64,000 bases of DNA. Source: Martinezella tropici. GTDB taxonomy: Bacteria; Pseudomonadota; Alphaproteobacteria; Rhizobiales; Rhizobiaceae. The stretch lies in the NCBI RefSeq assembly GCF_003287875.1, contig NZ_QMKK01000061.1, forward strand, positions 404,074 through 468,073. The letters run 5' to 3'. Below, piece after piece: positions 24,989 to 33,210 of the stretch. The notes beneath the pieces were generated by a model. It saw only the letters and a program-made list of their open reading frames with translations, ran no database searches and was not told the DNA's origin. Position 1 is the stretch's first letter. Every line of letters starts with the position of its first letter. A program made the translations under genes and the position numbers.

Positions 24989-26599
24989 ATGAACGACAAG
25001 ATCATGAACTGGACTGCCTCGGACGACGCAATGGTCGAGAATGCCATTCGTCGAGGCGCCACCCGCCGCGAACTTCTCACCATGCTTCTGGCAGGCGGCG
25101 TCGCCATGTCGGCGGGCGGCCTGGTGCTCGGTCGCGCATCGAATGCCGTCGCGGCAACACCCAAATCCGGAGGCAATCTGAAAGCAGCCGGCTGGTCGTC
25201 CTCGACCGCCGATACGCTCGACCCCGCCAAGGCATCGCTGTCGACGGACTATGTGCGCTGTTGCTCGCTCTACAATCGCCTGACCTTCATCGATAAAGCC
25301 GGCGTGACGCAGATGGAGCTCGCCGAAAGCATCGAAAGCAAGGACGCCAAGACCTGGACAGTCAAGCTGCGCAAGGGTGTGACATTCCATGACGGCAAGG
25401 AGCTGACGGCCGACGATGTCATCTTCTCGCTCAAGCGCCATCTCGATCCCGGTGTCGGCTCGAAAGTCGCCAAGATCGCCGCGCAGATGACCGGCTTCAA
25501 GGCTGTCGACAAGTCGACGGTCGAAATCACCCTCGCCGACCCGAATGCCGACCTGCCGACCATTCTCGCCCTGCATCACTTCATGATCGTCGCCAACGGC
25601 ACGACGGACTTTTCCAAGGGCAATGGTACCGGAGCCTTCGTTCTCCAAACCTTCGACCCGGGCAATCGCTCGGTCGTGGTGAAGAACAAGAACTACTGGA
25701 AGTCCGGACAGCCTTATCTCGACTCGTTCGAATTCTTTGCGATCAGCGATGATAATGCCCGCGTCAATGCGCTGCTTTCGGGCGACATCCACTACGCCGC
25801 TTCGATCAATCCACGCGCCATGAAGCTGATCGACGGCCAGTCGGGCTTTACGCTGTCGAAGACCACGAGCGGCAATTATACCAATCTCAACATGCGCCTC
25901 GACATGACGCCGGGCAACAAGAAGGACTTCGTCGATGGCATGAAGTCGCTCGTCAATCGCGAGCAGATCGTCAAGTCGGCCCTGCGCGGCCTCGGCGAGG
26001 TTGCCAATGACCAGCCCGTTTCTCCCGCCAATATCTATCACAACAACGATCTGAAGCCGAAGGCCTTCGATCCGGACAAGGCCAAGTTCCATTTCCAGAA
26101 GGCCGGCGTGCTCGGACAATCCATTCCGGTGATAGCCTCCGACGCTGCAACCTCGTCGATCGACACGGCGATGATCATCCAGGCGGCCGGCGCCAATATC
26201 GGCATGAAGCTCGACGTTCAGCGCGTTCCCTCCGACGGCTATTGGGATAATTACTGGCTGAAGGCGCCGATCCATTTCGGCAACATCAATCCGCGCCCGA
26301 CGCCCGACATCCTGTTCTCGCTCCTCTATGCCTCGAATGCGCCCTGGAATGAGAGCCAGTACAAGTCGGAAAAATTCGACAAGATGCTCATCGAAGCGCG
26401 CGGCTTGCTCGATCAGGCCAAGCGCAAACAGATCTACGCCGAAATGCAGGTGATGATCGCGGAAGAAGCCGGTACCATCATCCCGGCCTATATCTCGAAT
26501 GTGGATGCGCTTTCGAGCAAGGTGCACGGATTGGAAGCCAACCCGCTCGGTGGCATGATGGGTTACGCAATGGCGGAGTATCTGTGGCTCGATGCCTAG
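24989..26599 (+). CDS. ABC transporter substrate-binding protein, family 5 (dipeptide/opine type), Tat signal
   Basis: A 536-residue periplasmic binding protein of the SBP_bac_5 class (Dpp/Opp/Nik). The N-terminus carries a twin-arginine signal (TRRELLTMLLAGGVAM) ending near ASNAVAA, so it is exported folded. The mature part has typical features: WTVKLRKGVTFHDGKELTADDV and SLVNREQIV. The family binds di/oligopeptides, opines, nickel or glutathione. GGGGAATGAC precedes the ATG. It is the first gene of the importer operon and is followed by a strong hairpin at 26613-26641. Confidence 0.93.
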   Translation: MNDKIMNWTASDDAMVENAIRRGATRRELLTMLLAGGVAMSAGGLVLGRASNAVAATPKSGGNLKAAGWSSSTADTLDPAKASLSTDYVRCCSLYNRLTFIDKAGVTQMELAESIESKDAKTWTVKLRKGVTFHDGKELTADDVIFSLKRHLDPGVGSKVAKIAAQMTGFKAVDKSTVEITLADPNADLPTILALHHFMIVANGTTDFSKGNGTGAFVLQTFDPGNRSVVVKNKNYWKSGQPYLDSFEFFAISDDNARVNALLSGDIHYAASINPRAMKLIDGQSGFTLSKTTSGNYTNLNMRLDMTPGNKKDFVDGMKSLVNREQIVKSALRGLGEVANDQPVSPANIYHNNDLKPKAFDPDKAKFHFQKAGVLGQSIPVIASDAATSSIDTAMIIQAAGANIGMKLDVQRVPSDGYWDNYWLKAPIHFGNINPRPTPDILFSLLYASNAPWNESQYKSEKFDKMLIEARGLLDQAKRKQIYAEMQVMIAEEAGTIIPAYISNVDALSSKVHGLEANPLGGMMGYAMAEYLWLDA

Positions 26600-26612
26600 C
26601 GGCCGCTGAACC

Positions 26613-26641
26613 TCCCTGGACGGCGCAAAGTCGTCCAGGGA
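26613..26641 (+). terminator. Intra-operon hairpin after the binding-protein gene
   Basis: TCCCTGGACG (26613-26622) and CGTCCAGGGA (26632-26641) form a perfect 10-bp stem with a 9-base loop and no T-run. Such hairpins between a binding-protein gene and its permease genes usually protect the upstream mRNA or attenuate downstream expression, giving excess binding protein. Confidence 0.65.
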
Positions 26642-26694
26642 CCTCCGTCTCGCAAACGCCGTTCGTTTCGTAGATCGCCGCAGGAGCATTGCCT

Positions 26695-27645
26695 TTGAGA
26701 TCCGAGGTCTCCATTCTTATCCTAAACCGGCTCTTCATCGCGCTCATCACCTTGCTGATCGTGTCATTCGCCGTCTTCTTCGCAACGAGCATGCTGCCGG
26801 GAGACACGGCCTCCATCCTGCTCGGCCAGGCGGCGACGCCTGAAGCGGTCGCCGGCCTGCGCAAGGCAATGCATCTCGACGAGCCGGCGATCCTGCGGTT
26901 CCTGGAATGGCTGCTGGGCCTGGTAAAGGGCGATCTCGGCACGTCCTACGCAAACAATATGCCCGTTGCGGAGCTGATTGGCCGCCGCCTGCTGGCAACA
27001 CTGGAGCTTGCCGCCATCACGACGCTCGTCTCGGTCCCGCTTGCACTTCTGCTTGGCATTACTTCGGCCATGCTTCGCGGCTCCTATTACGATCGGATCG
27101 TCACGATCATTTCCATCGGCGTCATATCGGTGCCCGAATTCATGGTCGCAACGCTTGCGGTGCTTTTATTCGCCGTCTATCTGCGCTGGCTGCCGGCGCT
27201 CTCCTCCATCAGCGAGGCGCATACGGTCTTCGATCTTGTGAAGATCTACGCCATGCCCGTCATCACGCTCACCTTCGTCATCTCAGCCCAAATGATCCGC
27301 ATGACCAGGGCGGCTCTGATCGAGACGCTGAAGACGCCCTATGTGGAAATGGCCCTGCTGAAGGGCGCCTCGCGCGGCCGCATGGTGTTCAGGCACGCAT
27401 TGCCGAATGCGCTGGGGCCGATCGTCAACGCAGTCGCGCTGTCGCTCTCCTATCTCGTCGGCGGCGTGATCATCGTCGAGACGATCTTCAACTATCCGGG
27501 CATCGCCAAATTGATGGTGGACGCCGTCGCGACCCGCGATCTCCCGCTCATCCAGAGCTGCGCGATGATCTTCTGCCTTGGTTATCTCCTGCTGATCACC
27601 ATGGCCGATATCGTCGCAATCCTCTCAAATCCGAGGCTGCGATGA
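26695..27645 (+). CDS. ABC transporter permease (DppB-like)
   Basis: A 316-residue permease with an N-terminal membrane segment, a large periplasmic loop, and five further segments. It contains the EAA-type loop (VEMALLKGASRGRMVFRHALPNA) of DppB/OppB proteins. There is no ATG start. TTG at 26695 is 8 bp after AGGAG and is preferred over TTG at 26689, which is only 2 bp away. Its end overlaps the next permease (ATGA). It forms the channel of the peptide/opine-type importer. Confidence 0.9.
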   Translation: MRSEVSILILNRLFIALITLLIVSFAVFFATSMLPGDTASILLGQAATPEAVAGLRKAMHLDEPAILRFLEWLLGLVKGDLGTSYANNMPVAELIGRRLLATLELAAITTLVSVPLALLLGITSAMLRGSYYDRIVTIISIGVISVPEFMVATLAVLLFAVYLRWLPALSSISEAHTVFDLVKIYAMPVITLTFVISAQMIRMTRAALIETLKTPYVEMALLKGASRGRMVFRHALPNALGPIVNAVALSLSYLVGGVIIVETIFNYPGIAKLMVDAVATRDLPLIQSCAMIFCLGYLLLITMADIVAILSNPRLR

Positions 27646-28493
27646 CCACGAACAGCTTGGCTTCCCATACCCCATCCCTTCTCGGCTACAATGTCAGCCT
27701 TGTTGGCATCGTGGCTTTTGCCATCATCCTTGGCTGGACGATTGTCGCCCTGTTCGCGCCCTATATCATCCCCTATTCCGTCGGCGATATCGTCGATACC
27801 GACTATTTCGGCCCTATAAGCGGACAACTGTGGCTCGGCTCGGACTATCTCGGCCGTGACATGTTCTCGCGCGTTTTGATGGGTGCGCGCTATACGGTCG
27901 GCATTTCATTGGCCGCGGTGGCGCTCTGCTGTTTTTGCGGCGTGACGCTGGGCATGATCGCCGCGGTTGTCGGTGGATGGTTCGACACGATCCTGAGCCG
28001 GTTTCTCGATGCTTTGAACTCGATTCCAAGCAAGCTTTTTGGCCTGGTCGTCGTCGCCGCCGTCGGCTCGTCCATTCCGGTGCTGATCATTACGCTCGCC
28101 GTCATCTATACGCCCGGCGCCTATCGCTTTGCCCGCGCGCTCGCGGTCAATATCAACACGATGGATTTCATCACGGTTGCCCGCACCCGCGGCGAGCGGG
28201 TCGGCTACATCATCGGTTCGGAAATTCTGCCGAACATTATCCGTCCCGTTCTGGCGGATTTCGGTTTGCGCTTCGTCTTCGTCGTTCTCCTCTTGTCCGG
28301 TCTTTCCTTTCTCGGCCTCGGCCTGCAGCCGCCCTATGCCGACTGGGGAGCCCTGGTTCGTGAAAACATCGGCGGCCTGCCCTTCGCAGCACCTGCCGTG
28401 ATCGTGCCCTCCTTTGCCATTGCCAGCCTCACCATCAGCGTCAACCTGCTGATCGACAACCTGCCGCGCAAGATCAGGGACAGGAGCGCATGA
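27642..28493 (+). CDS. ABC transporter permease (DppC-like)
   Basis: A 283-residue permease with about six membrane segments and the DppC signature region (GSDYLGRDMFSRVLMGARYT) after the first one. The EAA loop is near FITVARTRGERVGYIIGSEILPN. The ATG at 27642 overlaps the TGA of the DppB-like gene. The frame is open far upstream, but that part lies inside the previous gene and is not coding. It ends overlapping the ATPase gene by 4 bp. It pairs with the DppB-like subunit. Confidence 0.92.
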   Translation: MTTNSLASHTPSLLGYNVSLVGIVAFAIILGWTIVALFAPYIIPYSVGDIVDTDYFGPISGQLWLGSDYLGRDMFSRVLMGARYTVGISLAAVALCCFCGVTLGMIAAVVGGWFDTILSRFLDALNSIPSKLFGLVVVAAVGSSIPVLIITLAVIYTPGAYRFARALAVNINTMDFITVARTRGERVGYIIGSEILPNIIRPVLADFGLRFVFVVLLLSGLSFLGLGLQPPYADWGALVRENIGGLPFAAPAVIVPSFAIASLTISVNLLIDNLPRKIRDRSA

Positions 28494-30151
28494 CGATGGA
28501 CAATCTCGTTGAAATCAAGAATCTGAAGGTCGAGGCGAAGACCGACTCCGGTCGCATCGTCGAGATCATCAAGGGCGTCAGTTTCAATATCGCCAAGGGC
28601 GAGATTATCGCGCTCATCGGTGAAAGCGGCTCGGGCAAGACGACGATCGCACTGACGCTCATGGGGCATGCGCGCGAGGGCTGTCGCATCTCCGGCGGTA
28701 CGATCCAGGTCGATGGGCAGGACATGGCCGCGCTTTCCGAAAACGAACGCTCGAAGGTCCGCGGCACAACGGTCGCCTATATTCCGCAAAGTGCCGCAGC
28801 CGCTTTCAACCCGGCGACGAAGATCATGGAGCAGGTGATCGAGGTCACTCGCATTCACGGGTTGATGCCGCCCGAACAGGCGCGCCGGCGCGCGATCGAG
28901 CTCTTCCGTGCGTTATCGCTGCCGAACCCGGAAACCATCGGCGAGCGATATCCGCATCAGGTCTCAGGAGGCCAGTTGCAGCGGTTGGCCGCAGCCATGG
29001 CTCTGATCGGCGAACCGAAGCTTGTCATTTTCGATGAGCCGACGACCGCGCTCGACGTGACGACGCAGATCGACGTCCTGAAGGCATTCAAGTCGGTCAT
29101 CCGCACTGGCGACATTGCCGGCGTCTATGTGTCACACGATCTGGCGGTCGTCGCCCAGATCGCCGATCGCATTGCTGTGCTCAAGGGCGGCGAAATCCAG
29201 GAGCTGGCGAAAACCGAAGCGGTCCTGACGCGGCCGAGCCATCCCTATACGCGTGAGTTGCTGGCCGCCTTCGAGCCGAAGCAGACTGCTCGCGACAGCA
29301 AAACAAGCGGGGCGGCTGCATCCGTGCTCAGGATCGACAATCTGGTAGCAGGCTATGGCGATATGCAGCCCAACGGCCTGCCGGCGGTTTGTGCGGTTCA
29401 ATCCGTAAGCCTCGAAGTGGAGAAAGGCAGAAATCTGGGCATCATCGGCGAATCCGGATGCGGAAAGTCGACACTGGCGCGTGCAATCGCCGGCATATTG
29501 CCGGCGGTATCAGGCACTATCGGCTTTAATGGCAGCGAGATGAACCGTGCCGCAAAGTTGCGCTCGCGCGATCAATTGCGGGAAATGCAGATCGTCTTTC
29601 AATATGCCGACACCGCACTCAATCCGGCAAAGTCGATCGCCGATATTCTCGAGCGGCCCCTGGCTTTCTACCATGGTATGGACCGCAGGGCTCGAGCGGC
29701 CAGGGTCGATGAGTTACTCGATATGGTGCGATTGCCGCGCGCGCTTCGCTATCGCTATCCGTCGGAATTGTCGGGCGGACAGAAGCAGCGCGTGAATTTC
29801 GCTCGCGCGCTCGCAGCCGAGCCGCGCCTGATCATTTGCGATGAAATCACATCGGCGCTCGATACGGTGGTCGCGGCGGCAATCATCGACCTGCTCAAGG
29901 AACTGCAGCGTGAACTGCATTTGTCCTACATCTTCATCAGCCACGATCTATCGGTCGTCGAGGCGATCTGCGACGAGATCGTCGTGATGTATGGCGGCAA
30001 GAAAGTTGAACAGATTACGCGCGAGGCGGCAGATGCGCCCCGCCATCCCTATTCCCAGCTGCTGTTCGGTTCCGTACCGAAGCTTGATCCGACCTGGCTC
30101 GACAATCTCGTCCAGGACCCGGAACTCAAGCGCGAATATGGCCATGGCTAG
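28490..30151 (+). CDS. Dual ABC ATPase (DppD-DppF fusion)
   Basis: A 553-residue protein with two complete ATP-binding domains. The first has GESGSGKTT, SGGQLQR and FDEPTTALD. The second has GESGCGKST, SGGQKQR and ICDEITSALD. The fused layout replaces separate DppD and DppF subunits and completes the importer (binding protein, two permeases, dual ATPase). The second Walker B reads DEITSALD in place of the common DEPTSALD, a conservative change. It overlaps the upstream permease (ATGA) and converges with the Lrp-type gene. Confidence 0.93.
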   Translation: MTMDNLVEIKNLKVEAKTDSGRIVEIIKGVSFNIAKGEIIALIGESGSGKTTIALTLMGHAREGCRISGGTIQVDGQDMAALSENERSKVRGTTVAYIPQSAAAAFNPATKIMEQVIEVTRIHGLMPPEQARRRAIELFRALSLPNPETIGERYPHQVSGGQLQRLAAAMALIGEPKLVIFDEPTTALDVTTQIDVLKAFKSVIRTGDIAGVYVSHDLAVVAQIADRIAVLKGGEIQELAKTEAVLTRPSHPYTRELLAAFEPKQTARDSKTSGAAASVLRIDNLVAGYGDMQPNGLPAVCAVQSVSLEVEKGRNLGIIGESGCGKSTLARAIAGILPAVSGTIGFNGSEMNRAAKLRSRDQLREMQIVFQYADTALNPAKSIADILERPLAFYHGMDRRARAARVDELLDMVRLPRALRYRYPSELSGGQKQRVNFARALAAEPRLIICDEITSALDTVVAAAIIDLLKELQRELHLSYIFISHDLSVVEAICDEIVVMYGGKKVEQITREAADAPRHPYSQLLFGSVPKLDPTWLDNLVQDPELKREYGHG

Positions 30152-30183
30152 CCGATACAGCCTGAAATGCCGTTGGAAGGCTG

Positions 30184-30660
30184 CTACATGGGAAACAGGC
30201 TGGTCAGCGGCATATGCGCCTTGACGATTGGCGACTTGAGCACCACGAAGCTGAAATACTTGTCGATGCCGATATCCAGGTCAGTCAGGCGCTCCATGAT
30301 CGTCTGATATTCCCCGATACCTGCCGTCACGAACTTCAGCATATAATCATAGCCACCTGAGACGAGGTGGCATTCGATGACCTGATCGACCTTCTCCACT
30401 GCCGAAAGAAAACGCGCGAAGTCGATCTGCCGGTGGTTCTTGAGCGTGACTTCCGTAAACACGGTCAGCGTCTGGCCGAGTTTCCCGATATTGATCTGGG
30501 CAGAATATCCCTCGATATAGCCTTCCTGCTGCAGTTTCTTGACCCGCATCAGACAGGGGCTTGGCGACAGGTTGACCAGTTCCGCCAATTCGACATTGGT
30601 GATGCGTCCGTTCTTCTGAAGTTCGTACAGGATCTTGATGTCGATACGGTCGAGCTTCAT
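30184..30660 (-). CDS. Lrp/AsnC-family transcriptional regulator
   Basis: A 158-residue Lrp-type protein. The N-terminal helix-turn-helix is IDIKILYELQKNGRITNVEL... with SPSPCLMRVKKLQQEGYI as recognition region. The C-terminal RAM ligand-binding domain contains HLVSGGYDYMLKF. I chose the ATG at 30660; the TTG six bases upstream is possible. It is transcribed away from the FAD oxidase gene at 30886, with two Lrp-like binding sites in between. It probably senses an amino acid and controls the oxidase and perhaps the importer that converges on it. Confidence 0.92.
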   Translation of the reverse strand: MKLDRIDIKILYELQKNGRITNVELAELVNLSPSPCLMRVKKLQQEGYIEGYSAQINIGKLGQTLTVFTEVTLKNHRQIDFARFLSAVEKVDQVIECHLVSGGYDYMLKFVTAGIGEYQTIMERLTDLDIGIDKYFSFVVLKSPIVKAHMPLTSLFPM

Positions 30661-30683
30661 CGGCAAATCTTTCCCATATGAGG

Positions 30684-30698
30684 CAGCATTTTATGCCG
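30684..30698 (+). promoter_or_regulatory. Candidate Lrp binding site 1 (CAGCATTTTATGCCG)
   Basis: Matches 13 of 15 positions of the E. coli Lrp consensus YAGHAWATTWTDCTR. It lies 24 bp upstream of the Lrp-type gene start, a position suited to autoregulation. Binding is inferred. Confidence 0.55.
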
Positions 30699-30796
30699 CG
30701 AATTCTCCAAGATCGAGCATAACACCATGGTTCGTCTTGTCTATTTCATTCTGCACGACTCTAGCCGGCACAATCAGCCGCTTGGTTCCCCATGAG

Positions 30797-30811
30797 CAGA
30801 ATCTTATGCCG
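30797..30811 (+). promoter_or_regulatory. Candidate Lrp binding site 2 (CAGAATCTTATGCCG)
   Basis: Also 13 of 15 matches to the Lrp consensus and 13 of 15 identical to site 1, at a distance of 113 bp on the same strand. It is 75 bp upstream of the FAD oxidase start. Two phased sites are typical for octameric Lrp proteins. Confidence 0.55.
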
Positions 30812-30885
30812 CATGGCTCGGTTGTGCGGCAGCTTCATGTCCGATCATTTCGCTATGCTGTGGGCTCGATAGGAGATCCGCATCC

Positions 30886-32211
30886 ATGCCCGCACCGCTT
30901 ACCCTTGTCGAAAACGCTCCCGAATTGCCAACGTCCGCCGATGTCGTCGTCATCGGGGCTGGGATTGTCGGCGTTTTTACCGCCTATTATCTGGCAAAGC
31001 GGGGCCTCAAAGTCGTTCTCCTCGAAAAAGGCTGCGTCGGCGCCGAGCAGTCCAGCCGCAACTGGGGTTGGTGCAGGCAGCAGAACCGCGACGCTCGCGA
31101 GCTGCCGATGGCGACGAAAAGCCTCGAGCTCTGGGACCAATTCGCCGCAGAAACGGAAGAGGACACAGGCTTTCGTCGCTGCGGCCTCTTCTATCTGAGC
31201 AATAGCGAGGAAGAGCTCGCCGGATGGGCACGCTGGCGTGACTTTGCGCGCAGCGTCGGTGTGACCACGCATATGCTCAATAGCGCTGAAGCCAGCGAGC
31301 GCGGCAAGGCGACCGGCCGCATCTGGAAAGGCGGCGTCTTTTCTCCCACGGATGGTATTGCCGATCCCGCCAACGCTGCACCGGCGGTCGCTCGCGCCCT
31401 GATGAAGCGGGGGGGCTGCCTGCGCCAGAATTGCGCGGCTCGTGGCATAGAGACCGAAGGCGGAAAGCTCTCCGCCGTCGTGACCGAAGAAGGCACGATC
31501 AGGACGAGGATTGCCATCCTGTCCGGCGGCGCCTGGGCATCGTCCTTCTGCCGACAGCTTGGCGTCCGCTTCCCGCAGGCGTCGATCCGCTCATCGATCC
31601 TTTCGGTCAGCGCCGGCGCCGGCGACCTCCCGGACGCTCTGCATACCGCACATGTTTCCGTCACCCGCAGAGGCGACGGCGGCCATACGCTTGCGATCAG
31701 CGGGCGTGGCCGCGTCGATCCCACGCCGCAGACCATGCGGTTCGGGGCGCAGTTTCTACCGATGTTCATTCGCCGCTGGCGCGCGCTTTCCCTGGGCGGG
31801 CTCGAGGGCTTTCGCAGCGGCCATGAAAACCTGTCGCGCTGGCGCCTGGATCGGCCAACGCCGATGGAGCAGATGCGCATCCTCGATCCGGCGGTCGACA
31901 GAAACACGATCCGGCTCACCTATGACCGCGCGGTCGAATTGCTGCCTGCCATCGCAAACCGCCGCATTACCGCAAGCTGGGCCGGCTACATCGATTCGAC
32001 CCCGGACGGCGTGCCCGGCATAGGGGAGATCGCTACCATTCCTGGCTTCGTGCTGGCCGCCGGTTTCAGCGGCCATGGCTTCGGCATCGGTCCTGGAGCC
32101 GGCCACCTGATCGCCGATATCGTCACCGGCGCCACGCCGATAGTCGACCCGAAACCCTATCACCCCGACCGCTTCCTGCAGTCCGCATGGGGCAAGGTGG
32201 CCGACTTCTGA
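30886..32211 (+). CDS. FAD-dependent amino-acid/amine oxidase (DadA-like)
   Basis: A 441-residue DAO-family flavoprotein. The N-terminal Rossmann motif VVVIGAGIVGVFTAYYLAKRG lies near residues 18-38, followed by SRNWGWCRQQNRD. The C-terminus has the family glycine region GFSGHGFGIGPGAG. Such enzymes oxidise D-amino acids, sarcosine-like secondary amines or opines. AGGAG precedes the ATG. It diverges from the Lrp-type regulator across two candidate Lrp sites, so amino-acid-responsive control is likely. A second DadA-like gene sits at 39187. The short gap to the LysR gene suggests co-transcription. Confidence 0.88.
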   Translation: MPAPLTLVENAPELPTSADVVVIGAGIVGVFTAYYLAKRGLKVVLLEKGCVGAEQSSRNWGWCRQQNRDARELPMATKSLELWDQFAAETEEDTGFRRCGLFYLSNSEEELAGWARWRDFARSVGVTTHMLNSAEASERGKATGRIWKGGVFSPTDGIADPANAAPAVARALMKRGGCLRQNCAARGIETEGGKLSAVVTEEGTIRTRIAILSGGAWASSFCRQLGVRFPQASIRSSILSVSAGAGDLPDALHTAHVSVTRRGDGGHTLAISGRGRVDPTPQTMRFGAQFLPMFIRRWRALSLGGLEGFRSGHENLSRWRLDRPTPMEQMRILDPAVDRNTIRLTYDRAVELLPAIANRRITASWAGYIDSTPDGVPGIGEIATIPGFVLAAGFSGHGFGIGPGAGHLIADIVTGATPIVDPKPYHPDRFLQSAWGKVADF

Positions 32212-32270
32212 AAAGGACCGTCCGTGCTAGACTTCGCCGGCAACCGAACCAGACAATACGGATTTTCCTG

Positions 32271-33179
32271 ATGCAGGCCCGTCAGCTCGAAGTCTTCTGC
32301 ATGCTCATGCGATCTGGGACGGTGACCGGCGCCGCCGCCATGCTCAACATCACGCAGCCGGCGCTGAGCCAGATCCTGCTGCATGCGGAAGACCAGCTGG
32401 GGTTCAAACTCTTCAATCGCGTGCGCGGCAAGCTGGTCCCCACCCGCGAGGCCGAAGAACTGTATCCGGAAGCAGAGCGCATCTTTTCCGAGCTCGGGGC
32501 GCTTCGGCGCCGAACGACCGACATGCGCTTCGGACGGACAGGGCTGATCCGGATCGCCGCAACAACGCCGCCAGCCATGTCGATCGTACCCAAGGCGCTT
32601 CTCGCCTTCAGAACGACCTATCCGGATATCGTCGTCCGATCGCTGATCGCACCGCTGATCAATGTCGTGGATATGATCCGCAATGGCGATGCTCCGCTCG
32701 GTATCGTCATGAACAACATTGCGCGGCCCGGCATCGATGTCGAAACGCTCGGATATGCCGAACTCATCTGCATCGTACCGGAGGGACACCATCTTGCCCC
32801 GCGCGACAGCATCACATTCGCCGATCTTCAGAACGAGACGCTGATCTCCTACCGCGCTGATACCTTCCCCGGCCAACTGCTTGCCAATGCCGCAGCCTCG
32901 GAAAACCAGGCGTTCAATCCCGCGATCGAGATCGATATCTCCATCACCGCCTTGCCTTTTGTCCGCAACGGCTTTGGTGTCGCGATCGTGGATGGTCTGC
33001 TGCCGTGGGAACAGTTTCCGGGCCTTGTGCGCCGGCCGCTTCTCCCGCGAAAGACCGTCCCGATCGCGCTGCTGACCAGCCGGGACCGTCCCCTGACGGG
33101 CAGCCACCTGACGATGCGCGACTATCTGCGCCAGGCCTGCGCCGGGGTGCTGAAGGATGGCGAAGCCGTGCCGGAGTAA
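32271..33179 (+). CDS. LysR-family transcriptional regulator
   Basis: A 302-residue LysR protein with helix-turn-helix SGTVTGAAAMLNITQPALSQ at about residues 14-33 and a normal-length effector domain. I chose the ATG at 32271 (MQARQLEVF); the open frame extends upstream into the oxidase gene without similarity. It is 59 bp after the FAD oxidase on the same strand and converges with the opine-oxidase-like genes. It is a good candidate to bind the tandem LysR-like boxes at 39052-39105 that control the HyuA operon and the second oxidase. Confidence 0.92.
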   Translation: MQARQLEVFCMLMRSGTVTGAAAMLNITQPALSQILLHAEDQLGFKLFNRVRGKLVPTREAEELYPEAERIFSELGALRRRTTDMRFGRTGLIRIAATTPPAMSIVPKALLAFRTTYPDIVVRSLIAPLINVVDMIRNGDAPLGIVMNNIARPGIDVETLGYAELICIVPEGHHLAPRDSITFADLQNETLISYRADTFPGQLLANAAASENQAFNPAIEIDISITALPFVRNGFGVAIVDGLLPWEQFPGLVRRPLLPRKTVPIALLTSRDRPLTGSHLTMRDYLRQACAGVLKDGEAVPE

Positions 33180-33210
33180 AATCGCGTCTGCATAGCCGAA
33201 CCGAGCTTGG

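Noticed and set aside
24806..26689. A 627-codon open frame on the minus strand
   Set aside because: Antisense to the Tat-exported binding-protein gene; composition is shadow-like (many Arg, Gly, His).
30158..30183. CAGCCT/AGGCTG inverted repeat between convergent genes
   Set aside because: Only 6 bp with a 14-base loop and no T-run, so too weak to call a terminator.
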